From Dipetalonema caudispina (Eukaryota > Nematoda > Chromadorea > Rhabditida > Onchocercidae): a stretch of DNA of 64,000 nucleotides. The DNA is taken from positions 17,467-81,466 of the forward strand of contig JABVXV010000285.1 of assembly GCA_013365325.1 (NCBI GenBank), in the 5' to 3' direction. Made by a program: the position numbers and the translations under genes. Positions 40,815-53,149 of the stretch are shown here, one piece after another (position 1 is the first letter of the stretch; every line of letters begins with the position of its first letter). The notes beneath the pieces were generated by a model, which made no database searches, was not told the origin of the DNA, and saw only the letters and a program-made list of their open reading frames with translations.

Positions 40815-41557
40815 TCATCGTCCTACCTCACCAAGAAGGTCGACTTCATTTAAATTTTTCAGTATATGATTCACCAGTTCTGCATTATTTCTTTTTCGCA
40901 TCGTATATGCATCTATTTTATCATCGCGTATCTGAAGTTTCGTTTTCTTTTTCATGAATTTGGAAAAAGTTATGGTTCATGAATTTTGATTATTTTCTTT
41001 TTTTTTAAAAAGAGCCTCAACGACAAATAACATACATTTACTTGATTCTCGATATTTCTTTTTGGTGAAGTTTCCAATAATCGTTCCATTACTTGATTCC
41101 TCGGATAAAACCAAAACTTGTGCTGTCAAAATGATCATGTAATATGGTTGATTTAGTAAAAGGGGAAAAAGCAAATGAGGTGATTTACAAAAACTCATTA
41201 ACTAAGCTGCCAAATCAATTTTCACATATTTAATATTCGATATGTAATGATCAGTCTATTGGTCACAATTTGCACTAATTTGTTAAATTCAAAGCTTTCT
41301 TCTAAGATTTTACACCAAAAATTCATAAAAATCAACGATTAGTCAGATTAAATTATATTCGTCTCACCAGTCATTTAACTGATAATTTAGCGTTTAACGG
41401 AATGATAGGTTTAAAATGTCATCAAGTTACGGCAGAATATCAACTGTTAATTGCATAAATTAAATCGATTTTAAAAATGTACCATCTTTTTGTTGTTAGC
41501 CATGTTGAAACAGCAAAACATTGGGAGCGAAAATATAATACAGTAGAAAAATTTCAT
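40815..41557 (-). CDS. pdf-2: PDF-2-type neuropeptide precursor (pigment-dispersing-factor family)
   Basis: PDF peptides are secreted, C-terminally amidated neuropeptides acting through a class B receptor (PDFR-1 in C. elegans), controlling locomotion and related behaviour. Three phase-0 exons (41557-41483, 41122-41042, 40931-40815) give a 90-residue precursor. Residues 1-18 (MKFFYCIIFSLPMFCCFN) form a signal peptide. Residues 19-62 are a spacer with a possible dibasic site (SPKR). At 64-66 RKR is the cleavage site, followed by residues 67-88, starting NNAELVNHILKN and ending LLGEV, then Gly89 (amide donor), Arg90 and the stop. C. elegans PDF-2 begins NNAEVVNHILKNF, is also 22 residues and also ends in an amidated Val. 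One PDF copy is present. AATAAA follows. The last exon alone encodes the peptide and is secure; the first exon is weaker, its acceptor lying only 2 nt before the ATG. Confidence 0.88.
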
Positions 41558-41789
41558 TTCTGTTTCGTTAGATATTTGTCGTTACTATCTGACATTCAAT
41601 TACACAGCTGAAATAATAATTATTACCGTTCACTGCCATTATAATTATTCATTTAAAACGTATTAATGCAAATGATAAAAAGGAGAGAAAGAAAGTTTAG
41701 AAATTGAAGTAATTATTATTGGGATTTTGCGAAAAATCACCACGAATTGATTTCAATTTCTAAAATTACTTTCAACTTAAAATTTTTGT

Positions 41790-41795
41790 TTTATT
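41790..41795 (-). promoter_or_regulatory. Poly(A) signal AATAAA for the unidentified gene at 41.9 kb
   Basis: On the minus strand AATAAA lies about 87 bases past the stop codon at 41882, supporting that exon as a real 3' terminus. Confidence 0.5.
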
Positions 41796-41881
41796 CATCA
41801 AATAAAATTACAATACATCATTTGCTTTACAAATGATTAAAATAAAAACTAGAAATTAAAAAATGAGGAAAAATTAGAAAT

Positions 41882-42755
41882 TTAGACGGATTCATCGGCT
41901 AAGATCATCGGGAAGTCGTAGGTGACAATAAACAATGGTACAAAGGGGTTTGTAGTGAGATTGAATCGTTCATCATCCGCCAGAGAGCTGAAAGAAAAAA
42001 AGAAATTTCGATGTATTGCAATGCAAGCATGTGGAAATCATATGGAATAAGTGGATAGAATTTTAAAAAAAAAATCAAAAAATTGAAAAATTATTATCGA
42101 ATACCAACAGATTTTTGGTTGAACAAAAGAAAAGAATAAGAAAACAGAGGGATTTTTTTTTTTGAGTAAACTTTTAAGTAATATATTGAGAGTAAATAAT
42201 AGCAGGAAGAAATCATTTTAAATCAGAAATTGTAATTATCCAAACAGTTGGTATCGTATTTGTTTGTATGATCGGAAATAAATAATTATAATAAACTTCG
42301 AAGTAATATGGAATAGAAGATTTGATTTGTGATATGATAATATTAATATGAAATGTTTAATTATTAAAAGATTTCAATCGAATTCCAGATTTTATCCTGG
42401 AAATATTAAATGATTAATTGATGTTTGGATAAAAAAGATTACAGACGGAAGAAAGCTTGAATGAAGCTAACGACATACAAACATATGTATACATATATAT
42501 AAATATATATATATAGAGAGACACACACAGACACACACATACACAGACATACACACACATACACACATACACGTACGCGAACGCATACACATATACACTT
42601 ATGCATAGGTACACGTGCATGTAGCTTCATGCTTTACTAATTAAGAGTAATTGGGATGAATGACTTATGGATAAGTTGATTGAAACTTCCCTGATGTTAT
42701 ACTTCTTTTCGGGAAATACCGGACAATCATATCTGATACCAGTTGTGAGATAATT
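41882..42755 (-). CDS. Terminal exons of an unrecognised protein-coding gene
   Basis: Two exons can be joined in phase: 42755-42687 and 41987-41882. The last is bounded by a strong acceptor (TTTTTCTTTCAG) and ends in TAA. It reads SLADDERFNLTTNPFVPLFI then VTYDFPMILADESV, which looks like ordinary protein. The upstream exon, in the phase that fits, reads IISQLVSDMIVRYFPKRS; a second frame of that exon is also open, so it is less certain. The downstream AATAAA supports a real 3' end. I do not recognise the family and found no convincing earlier exon; the 5' part may lie across the gene-poor DNA to the right. The stop is about 325 bases upstream of the pdf-2-like start on the same strand, a spacing compatible with an operon but not proof of one. 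Confidence 0.45.
42504..42603 (+). repeat. Compound (TA)n/(GA)n/(CA)n microsatellite
   Basis: TATATA, then GAGA, then CACACA/CATACA units over roughly 100 bases, inside the intron between the two unidentified terminal exons. It explains the Val/Cys/Tyr frames on the minus strand. Confidence 0.9.
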
Positions 42756-45700
42756 CTGTTAATAAACTAATGAAGATTTAATCTAAAAGGTATATGAGAA
42801 AATATATAGTTTTTATTTTTCGTCTCATTAATTAGGATAATTCTTTGATAGTACTTTAATTAATAAATTTGAAGCATAAGAAATACTAAATTTGCCTGAA
42901 ATTAAAATTAACTTTTTATCTTTCCTTAATAATTACTTTTTTTTATAACAAATTGTAGAATAATTTGAAATTCCAATATTTTACACCTAAAATTCATTGA
43001 ATTGATTATGTTTTATGTGTTATTTGCTCAGTTTTGAAAAATATGCATATCGTAAATACCTGAAAGGTTGTTGATTTTTATTGCTATTAAAGTTGTTGCA
43101 ATATTAAATTTGAATTTATAAAAATTAAATTGCATGTTCGTATTTTCATATATACTTAGTATTTGTGTAATCTTGTATGATTTCCAACTTACCAAATCAT
43201 TTTAATACAACCGAATAGTCGAAATTGATAATGCAAGAATTTAAAAATTTAAATTTCCACTAACTATCTCATTCATTTTGCATGAATATGTATTTCAAAA
43301 AGACGAAATAATCTAAATGCTCATTTGGTTTTAAGTTTTTCTTTTCAGTTATTAATTCAAAATAATTAAATTACAGCAAAATAATTGGCTAACTAAAAGT
43401 ATTTCTTTTTTCCAAAAAATTTTGAAGGATACCAAAATTTCCCAATGATAATATTTTGGTTCTTTCTCATTCAAAAAAAAAAAAAAAAAAAAAACAATTG
43501 AGTATTACTATAAAGTTGAGTAGAATATACTACATTTACTGCTTGATGTTTCCAAATGATGACTTGACGTACGTGATTACATACTAACTGACCTTTGATG
43601 CAGAGTTCATTTTATCAGTCAGTCAATGTATTAATGCTAATTGCCATTTCTTGAAATAACATAATTTATTTCGTTTGTGTTTTCTTTTCCAATTTTAAAT
43701 CTTCAACTAAGCATACGAAGTGAAATTTCAAACATTTTGTAGCGTAAATTATTTCTTGCTTATGAAAAAGTGAAATTACTAACTTTGATTACTGATTTCA
43801 TGATTCAATAAAAAAATAAATTGTGTAAGGAAAAGAAAATGAACAATTCTAACTAATTATGGAAATATTTTTACTATTGAAAAAATTGCTTTCATTTTTT
43901 CTTTTTTTGTTTGCAATTCATCCTGCAATAACACCTTATAGTTATAATTCATTGAACAGTTCAAATCATAATTCAAATCATAATAATTAAAGAGTTATGT
44001 ATAGCAATTAAACTGTTTACAAATATCAAATTCATCCAGCTGCACTATTAGCACAATTTACCTTAATTCCTTACCTAACCAATCATTAGTTTTTGGGAAC
44101 AAAAAAAAAAAGGAAGTAAACATTTGTCATAAATGACATCATTATTATTTGTCTCTTCATATTGTACATTTACATAGGCTATATAAGTCATGAAGAATTT
44201 AATAATTTTTATTAAATTTTGAAATATTAAATTTTTTTAAATACTACAATACAAATTCTGCTGTATTACTCATCACTTTTGTATTCAAATATGCAATTTT
44301 GTTTTCCTCTTCCTTGAAAGTAAAAGTTTTATTTTTACCTTTTTGAATCTAATACCTAATTACGAGTGATATAAGAAAGAAAATTATCCATAAATTGCAT
44401 TTATTTTCATTGGTAAATAAGTATTGCTAAGGCACAATTTCATGATATTGTAAATATCTTAATTATCGAAATAACTTATTTATGTCTTACATTATTCATT
44501 CATTATTCTACAAATTGTAATCTTTTACTATACCTATGCAATAATTATGCCATTTTTAGAGTGATAAAATAACAGAAAAAAGAAAATAAATAGCAAGTTG
44601 ATTCAAATAAAATACGCATTCATTCAAGTTGTTTACTTCAATAAAATACTATTTTTATCAATGATAGTTGATTACAATAAAACTGATTCATTAATGTATT
44701 GCATGAATAAAATTAGCTTATCGTTGTTGTTGGCAAGAAATTCTGATGTTTTCTTCATAAATTGACTTCAGTGATTAGTAATATCAGTTAATCTTTTTAT
44801 TACATTTATTTTCAAGCTTAGAATTATGAAAATAACGATGGAAAAAGAATGATGCAAAAATAGCGAAAAAGACCACTTATATTATGCAAAAATATCGTAT
44901 AATATAAATTATATTTTGATTAAAGTTATTTAAAGTGAAAAAAGTGGAACTTTTTATAAGAATGAAAATGAATATTAGTAAAAGATATGAAATAATCAAA
45001 GCACTATTGTTTATTTTGTATGTTTAGTGAGGCCTAATTCAAAAATAAGACAATCCATTGCAAATGACTGCATTTTTTTAACCTTTTCAAATAAATTATC
45101 ATCCAATATAATCATTTATATGCTCAAAAATTAGGAAAAATTGTTCATGATTACAAGGATTTTTAAATTATTTTAAGTTTTAACTATTTTATGGACACTA
45201 TTTTAATTAACATCTTTTTTCACAATAATATTTACATATTTGCCTTATTTTCTCTTTTATCCGGAATTTCTTAAAATTGCTATTATTAAATATTTTCAAT
45301 ACATACAGCAAAATCATATTCAATGAATAAAATTTAATTTTTTGTTGTTTGTCTATTCTCGTTTTGTCATTCTAAATTCTTTACCTTGTTTTTTGTGGAA
45401 TTTTTAAATGAAAAACGATTTTTCTACGACATTTAGCATCTTAATTTTATTATTCATCCGTAAATGATTTTATTGAAAGTTTTATATTTTGGGTTTACGA
45501 AATTCGCACAGCAAACTTAATATTTTTATTTAAGTAAATTCTATATGTATATATAATAAGGAATACAGCGGAAATTTTTCCTTATATTGATGAACGAATT
45601 ATAGTTTCATCAATTTTTTCCCACATTTATTATTTTCTTGTCAATTTTGTAATCTTTTTTTTCTCCTAAATTATCATCACCACTGTTCTTAAATTAATTA

Positions 45701-46301
45701 CGACGATTACTATTGCTTTTATTATTTTATTGGAAAAATTTTTCAAAAATTTAATTCTTAATAGTTCTGCACTTTACAATGGTACGGTAGTTATACCGTA
45801 TGTATGCTCATTATTTTGCTTCTTAAAGTAACTTTCCAACTGAAAATGGATCTTATTTTAATTGTAATTGCTATAATGGCAAATTCTTTGCTTAGAATTT
45901 TCCCTCATCTGAAGCGTTTACTATCAGATTCTGTGACGTAGTGACTTTTTTGCTTATTTTTGCTGCGAAATTCATTCCACATTATCAATTTTAAAGTTTC
46001 AATTTCTATTTATTCCACATGAATATATTTGCATTTGCATTCTACTTACCTTTCTTTAATTAAAAATATCTTTCAAAAACATTTTCTGAGTTCTTTAAAC
46101 GAACTTTACCGTATACTATTAATATTTTTTCAAGTATACAACTTCCTTGAAAGTTTTCCTCTTCTTGTCCAACCTAATCATCATTTGCTTTTCAACATCC
46201 TTGAATGGCATAATGTATCAACAACTTGATAATTCTCCTCATCATCCAACAAGACAAAAAAAAAAAGAGCTTTCCATCCTGACACATTGACACAAATAAT
46301 A

Positions 46302-46388
46302 CTCATCATCGTCATCATCACTATCATCAACATCATCATCATCATCATCATCACTATCACCAGCATCTGCACTATCATCATCAACAAC
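46302..46388 (+). repeat. (ATC)n trinucleotide array
   Basis: Imperfect CATCATCAT array of about 85 bases. The Met-rich minus-strand reading frame over it (46181-46492) is a product of this repeat. Confidence 0.85.
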
Positions 46389-46890
46389 AGCTTATACTTA
46401 TACCTTATACCATTCAAAAAAAGGAATAGTTTAAGATGTTCAATAGTTGACAAAAGGAAAGTTTGAATTTTGTCTAAGGAATAATTACACATTTGTTAAT
46501 TACAATAGTGTAAAAGTAAAAAATAATAGAGCAAAAGATAAATAACAAAAAATTTTTGCTTTTAATTAAATTTGAACATTGAATTTATATCAAATGAAGT
46601 AATACACAATTCGTCGTTTTTCATTGCAAATGTAATGTTCTAACAGTATAATGCAAGACTTGCATAATGTCGTGCAGTATAACTTGCAAATGACATGCAG
46701 TGCGAGAAAAAAAGAAAACAAAAGGGGAAAGAAAAAATTAGCAGCTAAGCTAAGTAGCTAGAAGTTAAATATAAATCGGTCGTTACATACATAGAAGGAG
46801 GCATTAAATGTTACCTTTTGAAAACAGCCTTATCTGTCTTTCTCTCTTTCCCTCTCTCTTCCTCTTTTCGTTTCCTTTTCAACTTGGCCA

Positions 46891-46916
46891 AGAAAAGTTA
46901 GATGCGTAACTTTTCT
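46891..46916 (+). other. Perfect 10-bp hairpin
   Basis: AGAAAAGTTA, loop GATGCG, TAACTTTTCT. It follows a polypyrimidine tract (46840-46880) ending in CTTGGCCAAG and sits in an island of more normal composition. Role unknown. Confidence 0.45.
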
Positions 46917-48252
46917 GGTAAATATACATTGTTTGCTAGATGGACATGCGATATTTTTTACGTAGATCCATGCGTCACTTTTTTGATTCTTCTCTACTTG
47001 ATCTATTCAAAAGATGATGCATTTATCCGATTATCGGATTAATTATTGAAATTACACAGTATAATACAGTTGAACTAAACGATGAAGGAATATATGAAAA
47101 TGTATTACCTTTTTTTTTTAGAATTCTCTTGGAATTCTTAAACAATCACATAATAAATCATTAAAATAACCATCAACGTAATATGATGCATTGATACTCG
47201 TAAAAATCTCTGCTACAGATAGTTACAGAAGTAAAATAAGCAAGTAAAAATAAATCTCACTCACTCAAAACTATGAAATGATCAAATTTTAAAGTGCTTT
47301 TTAATTTAACAATATTAAACATGTTTCATTTTAGTAAAACTTCTACAGCTTACATCTAAACATGCATTAATAAATTGTTTGTAACAAAATAATAATCATA
47401 ATTATCTTAATCTTTTGTTATATGTCATATTAGCTCTTAGATTAAATTTCGAACAATTAATTATTTTGAAAAATTCCAATTAAGCTTTATTTCTGTAATT
47501 TGATCATTTCATACGGATATGTGTTAGAAGATTGTGAATGTACACATGATGATGTTCCTAAAAATTACTTAATTAAAATGCAAATATTACAGAAATTAAA
47601 CCAATTATTAAGAAAATTATACATTGTTGATTGAATAAAAAAAGACAAATTTCAAATAATTGATTATTTTGAGAAATTTCAATTAGAATGAACGGTTTAT
47701 TTCTATAATTTGATCATTATATTTAAGCATTCATTATTTTCATAGTGATAAATATACTTGTTTAGATGACATTATGAGTTGAAAAACGAAAATTTTAAGA
47801 ACAAAAATTGCTCTTATTGGCATGTTAAAAGTTGAAATGAATTTTAGAATGCACTTTGCTAGAAAATGCATTCTTTACAAATGTCTTCTTAATTATTCAC
47901 AGATCAATTTTTCCCCTCTCTAAACATATAAATTACATTTTCTTCAACAAATATTTATCAGTTTTGTTTTGTCATTGTAATGTATGACATTTCCAAATAT
48001 ATTCTAATCACATTTGTAGTTTTTGTTGTTGAATTTCTTGTTGAAGTTGTACATTGCATGTTTTTATGTATTTCATTTCACTTTTCACTTATTTAATTAT
48101 TCATTTTTTATTTTTTGTTCCGACAGCTTATCTTGTTTTTGGCTTCTGTTATTTTGTTATTGTATTATTTGTATATGATTTGTCTTAACTTTAGTTATTG
48201 TAATAAGATATAGATAAATTTAAAAATGAACACACAATTAATTGAATAGATA

Positions 48253-48429
48253 ATGATGCATGATATGGGAACTCAAATGTTAGGCTATCCGGAGCATGCA
48301 GTAACGGAATATACGATAAATGAAGCAAAACAGCGGAATAAAATTGAAAAAGTGCTACACTTTACTCTTATCATTCATATCACCGATGAAAAACCAATGA
48401 GGGAAATTTATGTTAAAGATGATTTATAG
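48253..48429 (+). CDS. Possible terminal exon or small ORF (58 codons) of unknown function
   Basis: The frame begins MMHDMGTQMLGYPEHAVTEY and ends PMREIYVKDDL. Its composition differs from the surrounding AT-rich filler. A weak acceptor (GAATAG) lies 3 bases before the first Met, and AATAAA follows the stop within 10 bases. No partner exon was found and I recognise no family. Confidence 0.3.
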   Translation: MMHDMGTQMLGYPEHAVTEYTINEAKQRNKIEKVLHFTLIIHITDEKPMREIYVKDDL

Positions 48430-48794
48430 GTAAATAAAGGTGACCTGTGAGAGTGATCAAAAACTGTTAGAAGATTTTCAAAAGCTTTGATGAAATTTTA
48501 ATGGAAATTGATTTTTATCAACACTGTAATATATTGTAGCTAAGCAACTATGGCTAAGTAAAAAAAAATTTGGGAAGAAGCAGAAAGATAAAAATGGCTT
48601 AAAATTTAGCAAAATCCAAATTCTCGTGAAAATTAAAAGGGATGAAAATGTTTGTTGTTTCTTTAAATTTCCGAAATTCTCAACAAATAAAGAAAATAAT
48701 GAGGAAATGTGCATAACATTTATTGGGTTATTATTATTAAATGTTAAAACAATTAAAATTTGACTGGTCAAAAGTGTTAGTTATTATTACTACG

Positions 48795-49491
48795 TCAAAA
48801 ATAAGCACCAACTGCAAGTACTGTGAGTTAAATTTTATATTTATAATTTCTCAATTTTTTTAAGCGCACTTTAAAGTCCGCAATGACTCATCAAATTGAA
48901 TATAAATATACAATCTAACGAATAATAATTTCTTTTGTTTGAAAATAGTAAGTGAATATCGCAGACAGTTAATACAACTACCTGTAATATAATTAGCTGA
49001 ATGAGTCGTATTGATACCCACCGACAACGATACTGAAAAACAAGGTGAAATATTTGCCCAAAATGCAATCTTTTCAGAATTTCTTGATAATGATAATTCA
49101 GGAATTACTACATTATGACAGATAACTGATGCGAAATGATTATTATCAAAAAAAGAATGTCATGAAATGACTATTATCAGATAAGTGATATAGAATAATT
49201 ATTGTAAAATAAATAATATGAAATGATTACTACAAGACAAATTATCAAATGATTATTCTTTGTTCTCGACTGCTTTATTGTTGTATACGAATATTTAGTT
49301 TTTAAGATTTTTATCTTTGAACTAAATCGTAGAATTGTTTAATTAGAAAAATTTTAATAGTAATACCGAAGTATTCATATTAAGATATTTAACATTGATG
49401 GAAACTATTGTTAACTATTTGCTACCATGTTGATATATTTCGTCGAACATGTGATACTTTAACTTATTTTGATGTTTCTTCTTGAATAAGC
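48795..49491 (-). CDS. Possible three-exon 3' end of an unrecognised gene
   Basis: Three short minus-strand exons agree in phase and have good splice sites: 49491-49426 (acceptor TTTTATAG, reading LFKKKHQNKLKYHMFDEIYQ), 49032-48982 (acceptor CCTTGTTTTTCAG, reading SLSVGINTTHSANYIT) and 48820-48795 (reading LAVGAYF then stop). AATAAA occurs about 70 bases after the stop. A fourth piece ending at 49541 with a strong GTATGT donor could precede them. No family is recognised, and in AT-rich DNA short open exons can arise by chance. Confidence 0.3.
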
Positions 49492-51182
49492 CTATAAAAT
49501 GATTAATCTAATAGTGAATAATAACTTTACTTGAACATACAATTAAGTTTGATCCTACATTTTTCAGTTGTGTACTTTAGTACAGTAATTATTTCATTTT
49601 CATTTTTCTTTCTTTTAAATTTTCTATGCACTTTTTAACTGTTTATTTTAATTTTACATAAATAAACGAATAGCTTTTGCTTGATTTATGCTAAACAGTT
49701 TATTGCATCATCAATTTGATAATTAAATATGATGAAATTTTTCTTCAATTCAATTTTTTCCCCAGTGTATGGTACCTATGAAAATTAACAAAAGCGTGAA
49801 AATAAAATGTGGTAAAATTTAGAGGAATGAATTGTCATATCAGTGAAATAATAAAGAGATAACGACTCTCTAACAATATTATTACTTTAGAAAAGCAGGG
49901 AAAAAAGCTTAAATGATAATAATGAAGGAATAAAATGATCGTAATCAAACTAAATTATCATCTCATTCATCGTCATTGCTCAAATTCTGATCAAAAGTTA
50001 TTTAACAAATGATAAATGCGCATAATTTCATATGATTTGAAATGAAAGTGGACTAAATAGGATGGCTACTGAAGGGTGACAATGCTAATAATGATGGACA
50101 TTTAATGAGTGTTATCATGCAAGATAATATGATGAAAGTAATTGATAAGATGATGGGTAGAAATTAAAAATATGAAATATTTATTTGTCAACTTCGAAAG
50201 AAGGAAAGGGATGAAAAAAATGACGAAAATAAATGAGGTAATTATGCAAAAAAAAGAAAAAAAAAGAGTCGAAAAAGAAGGCGAAGAAGAAAGCGTTAAA
50301 AAATAAAAAAAATTAAAGAAATTTTGGAGAAAAAAAATTTTTTTAAACAGATAAACTATTTGGCTGTTCGTTATTTTGCCCAGTTTTGGATAACAATGAA
50401 AATGAAGTTGAAGTGGAAGATACTTATATTTTATGAAAAGTAATTTAGAAAAATAATTATTAACATTTCAAAACTCTTTAAAAGACATGCATAATTTTCA
50501 TTTCTTATATACTTATATGTATTTGAAGTGATGCTAAAACTAAATTAGCATAACAAGATGTAAATTTATTCCATCTACTTTTGTTCACTGTTTCTCATTT
50601 TAAAATCTAATCATTTATTTTATCTTATATAAGTGGACAAAATAACTTTTTTTTATCAATTTTTTCCGTAATTTTTATTAATTTTTATAGATTTGGGAAG
50701 ATTTTTGAATTAAAACGCACTACTAGGCCAAAATGAGTACATGAATTGCAGTTAATTTATAAAAATAATGGATCGAACGGTGAAAAATTATAAGAAAATT
50801 CATTTTAACCAATACTTCCTTGCATTTTAAGCTAGCAAATAGGAAAAGCAAAAAAAGCAAGCAATATTTTTCATTTTCTCGTAATTTTTCAATTAGAACT
50901 TTTATCATTTCAAAAAAGGATAAAAGATAAGTTAAACTAAGCACTTTATTTCGAAATTTTGTTCAAAAATGAAGTATCTATTATTTTAAAATATTGCATT
51001 CCTCATTAACTGGCAAATGATCAATAAATGATCTCAACGATTTTGGTATAATAAAAGAAGTGATATAAATTTTCAAAAAAAAAGGAAGGAATTATTTATT
51101 TATTTTTTTGAAGTAGAAAAGAATATTCGCTTTATCTATGATCTCTGTTTTTCAGTTTTTACTAAAGTGGTAAGAAGATATA

Positions 51183-51278
51183 ATGAAATATGGAGATTTT
51201 GTGGAATCTATTAGGGCAATATTTCCGGATGAAAAGATTGAACTACCAGCTGGTTTTATGGAATCTAACAATGATTAG
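51183..51278 (+). other. Isolated 31-codon open frame
   Basis: MKYGDFVESIRAIFPDEKIE, then LPAGFMESNND, closed by TAG. The composition is protein-like and an acceptor (CTGTTTTTCAG) lies about 30 bases upstream, but an in-frame stop separates the two. Another frame is open over part of it. Confidence 0.15.
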
Positions 51279-52857
51279 CAGATAATCGTACTTTTATAAA
51301 ATTTAAATTTTTAGTTTTAATTGGGCTATAGTGATGAATAATTATTCCGACTATCCATTGTTTACTTTTTTGCATTTTTTACATATTTAACAAGTGATAA
51401 AAATTTAACACAGATACTTCAAATGTTTTCTGTATAACTTCTCGTTAATTATGACTGGTGACAACAATTCAGGTTATTTAGGTGTAGTACTATATTATCA
51501 TCTAGCTTGACTTTTTTAGGTTTTATTTAGCCATATATCAATATAAGCCTATAATTAACAATTGTACTGCATGATGAGATAAGGAATTTCGAGAAGAAAA
51601 TGATTCAATCTTTACATTTTAGAATGGAATAAAGTCAGTCCTATTCTATTTTCTTTATGTTGCGAAGAATTTGATGAGAAGTTTAAAGAATGAAAAAAAT
51701 AAAAAGAAAAACCATACTCAATCGAAGAAAAAGAAGTGTGAAAAGACAAATTAAAGATTAGGAATAAATTAAAATTTCTCAAAGCTCTTTATCAGTTAAT
51801 CAAACTGAAACTACATATGGCAATTTTATCTACAACAGTTTCACTCAAATATAAACAAAGTAAATAATTTTTAAGTTAAATCATAAATTTTCGTTCTAAA
51901 GTTATCAACAAGTTTTGACATTTTAATTCAACCGAAGACTTCATCATGGTCAACTTTTGAAAAAAGAAAAAAAGAAACGGCCATCTACGGAATACATGCT
52001 ACAAATTTGAATTAATTATAATAATAAGTATTGAATAAACTCATTTCTTAATTTTTCAATATTTCTGTTTTTATCAGTAACTTTCATTTATAGTATTGCT
52101 ATGTGGAAAACTTTGGCATGAAAAATTGTCTATTAAAGATTTCCAGCGGTAATGCCGAAAAAGTAATTAAGGAGTAAATTTCCTTGTTTTGACAAAATTA
52201 TTTAAAAAATTTAATCTTACTCGTTTAATTTTTTACTAATATGATAGATAAGAATGTTTATTTTTGAATGGATTACTATTAATAATTTTAAGCTTTGTTT
52301 TTTTGTTAACTATTAAAAATATACAAAGTTGAATCGGTTAGAAAATCATATAAATAAAATCGGAAACATTTCTCTGAATTTCAATTAGTCCATTATTTAA
52401 TTTAAATGAATAAACTTAAATTTGATTGATTTATTTGCTAAATTTAAAATTTGGTTTCATTTGTGATTCAGTTGTGAAATGTATGTCTTTGGAAGTGAAT
52501 TAAATGAATATAAATGAATGAAACATTTTCAATACATTGTTATAACCCGATACTATATTTAGCTAATTGATATAAGGCTTATTCTAATCATCATAAACAC
52601 CTATTTATAATCTACGGATTGTAATTAAAATACAAAGAGACATAAAAATTAAATCAAGATCATATGACGAAAACAATTAATTTGGTATCGAAATTAACTG
52701 ACATAACTAAATTGATAGAGAAGTATAAAATGAAATGTTACCGTAATTAACAACAAACATGAAATGGCAAAGCGTTAATATTATCAATATAAACACTAAA
52801 TACATGGGTTAATCAAATTTTTCAAATTAACTCTTATTTACATATTTGATTTTAATT

Positions 52858-53149
52858 AGATCATTCCGTTAAACATATTTGCAATGACTGTTTATAGCAG
52901 TCGAAATAAGACGAAAACTATTTCAAAAAAAAAATAAATAAACAAATTATTTATTACAGATCATTCCGTTAAACATATTTACAATAACTATTTACAGCAA
53001 TAGAAATAAGATGAAAACCATTTCAAAAAATAAATAAATAAACAAATTATTTATTACAGATCATTCCGTTAAACATATCTACAATAACTATTTACAGCAA
53101 TAGAAATAAGATGAAAACCGTTTCAAAAAAATAAATAAACAAATTGTTT
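52858..53149. repeat. Three-copy 100-bp minisatellite
   Basis: Copies start at 52858, 52958 and 53058, each beginning AGATCATTCCGTTAAACATA and ending in TTTCAAAAAATAAATAAACA-type sequence. Copies 2 and 3 are closer to each other than to copy 1, which suggests stepwise duplication. Confidence 0.95.

Noticed and set aside
43183..43260. Minus-strand segment ending in a strong GTAAGT donor
   Set aside because: No acceptor is visible, and joining it to the next candidate exon creates a stop codon at the junction.
46181..46492. 103-codon minus-strand frame rich in Met
   Set aside because: Produced by the ATC trinucleotide array; no domain and no splice context.
46840..46940. Lys/Glu/Arg-rich minus-strand frame that could precede the exon at 42755 in phase
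   Set aside because: It is a purine-rich tract, which is open in every frame by composition, and its acceptor lacks a pyrimidine run.
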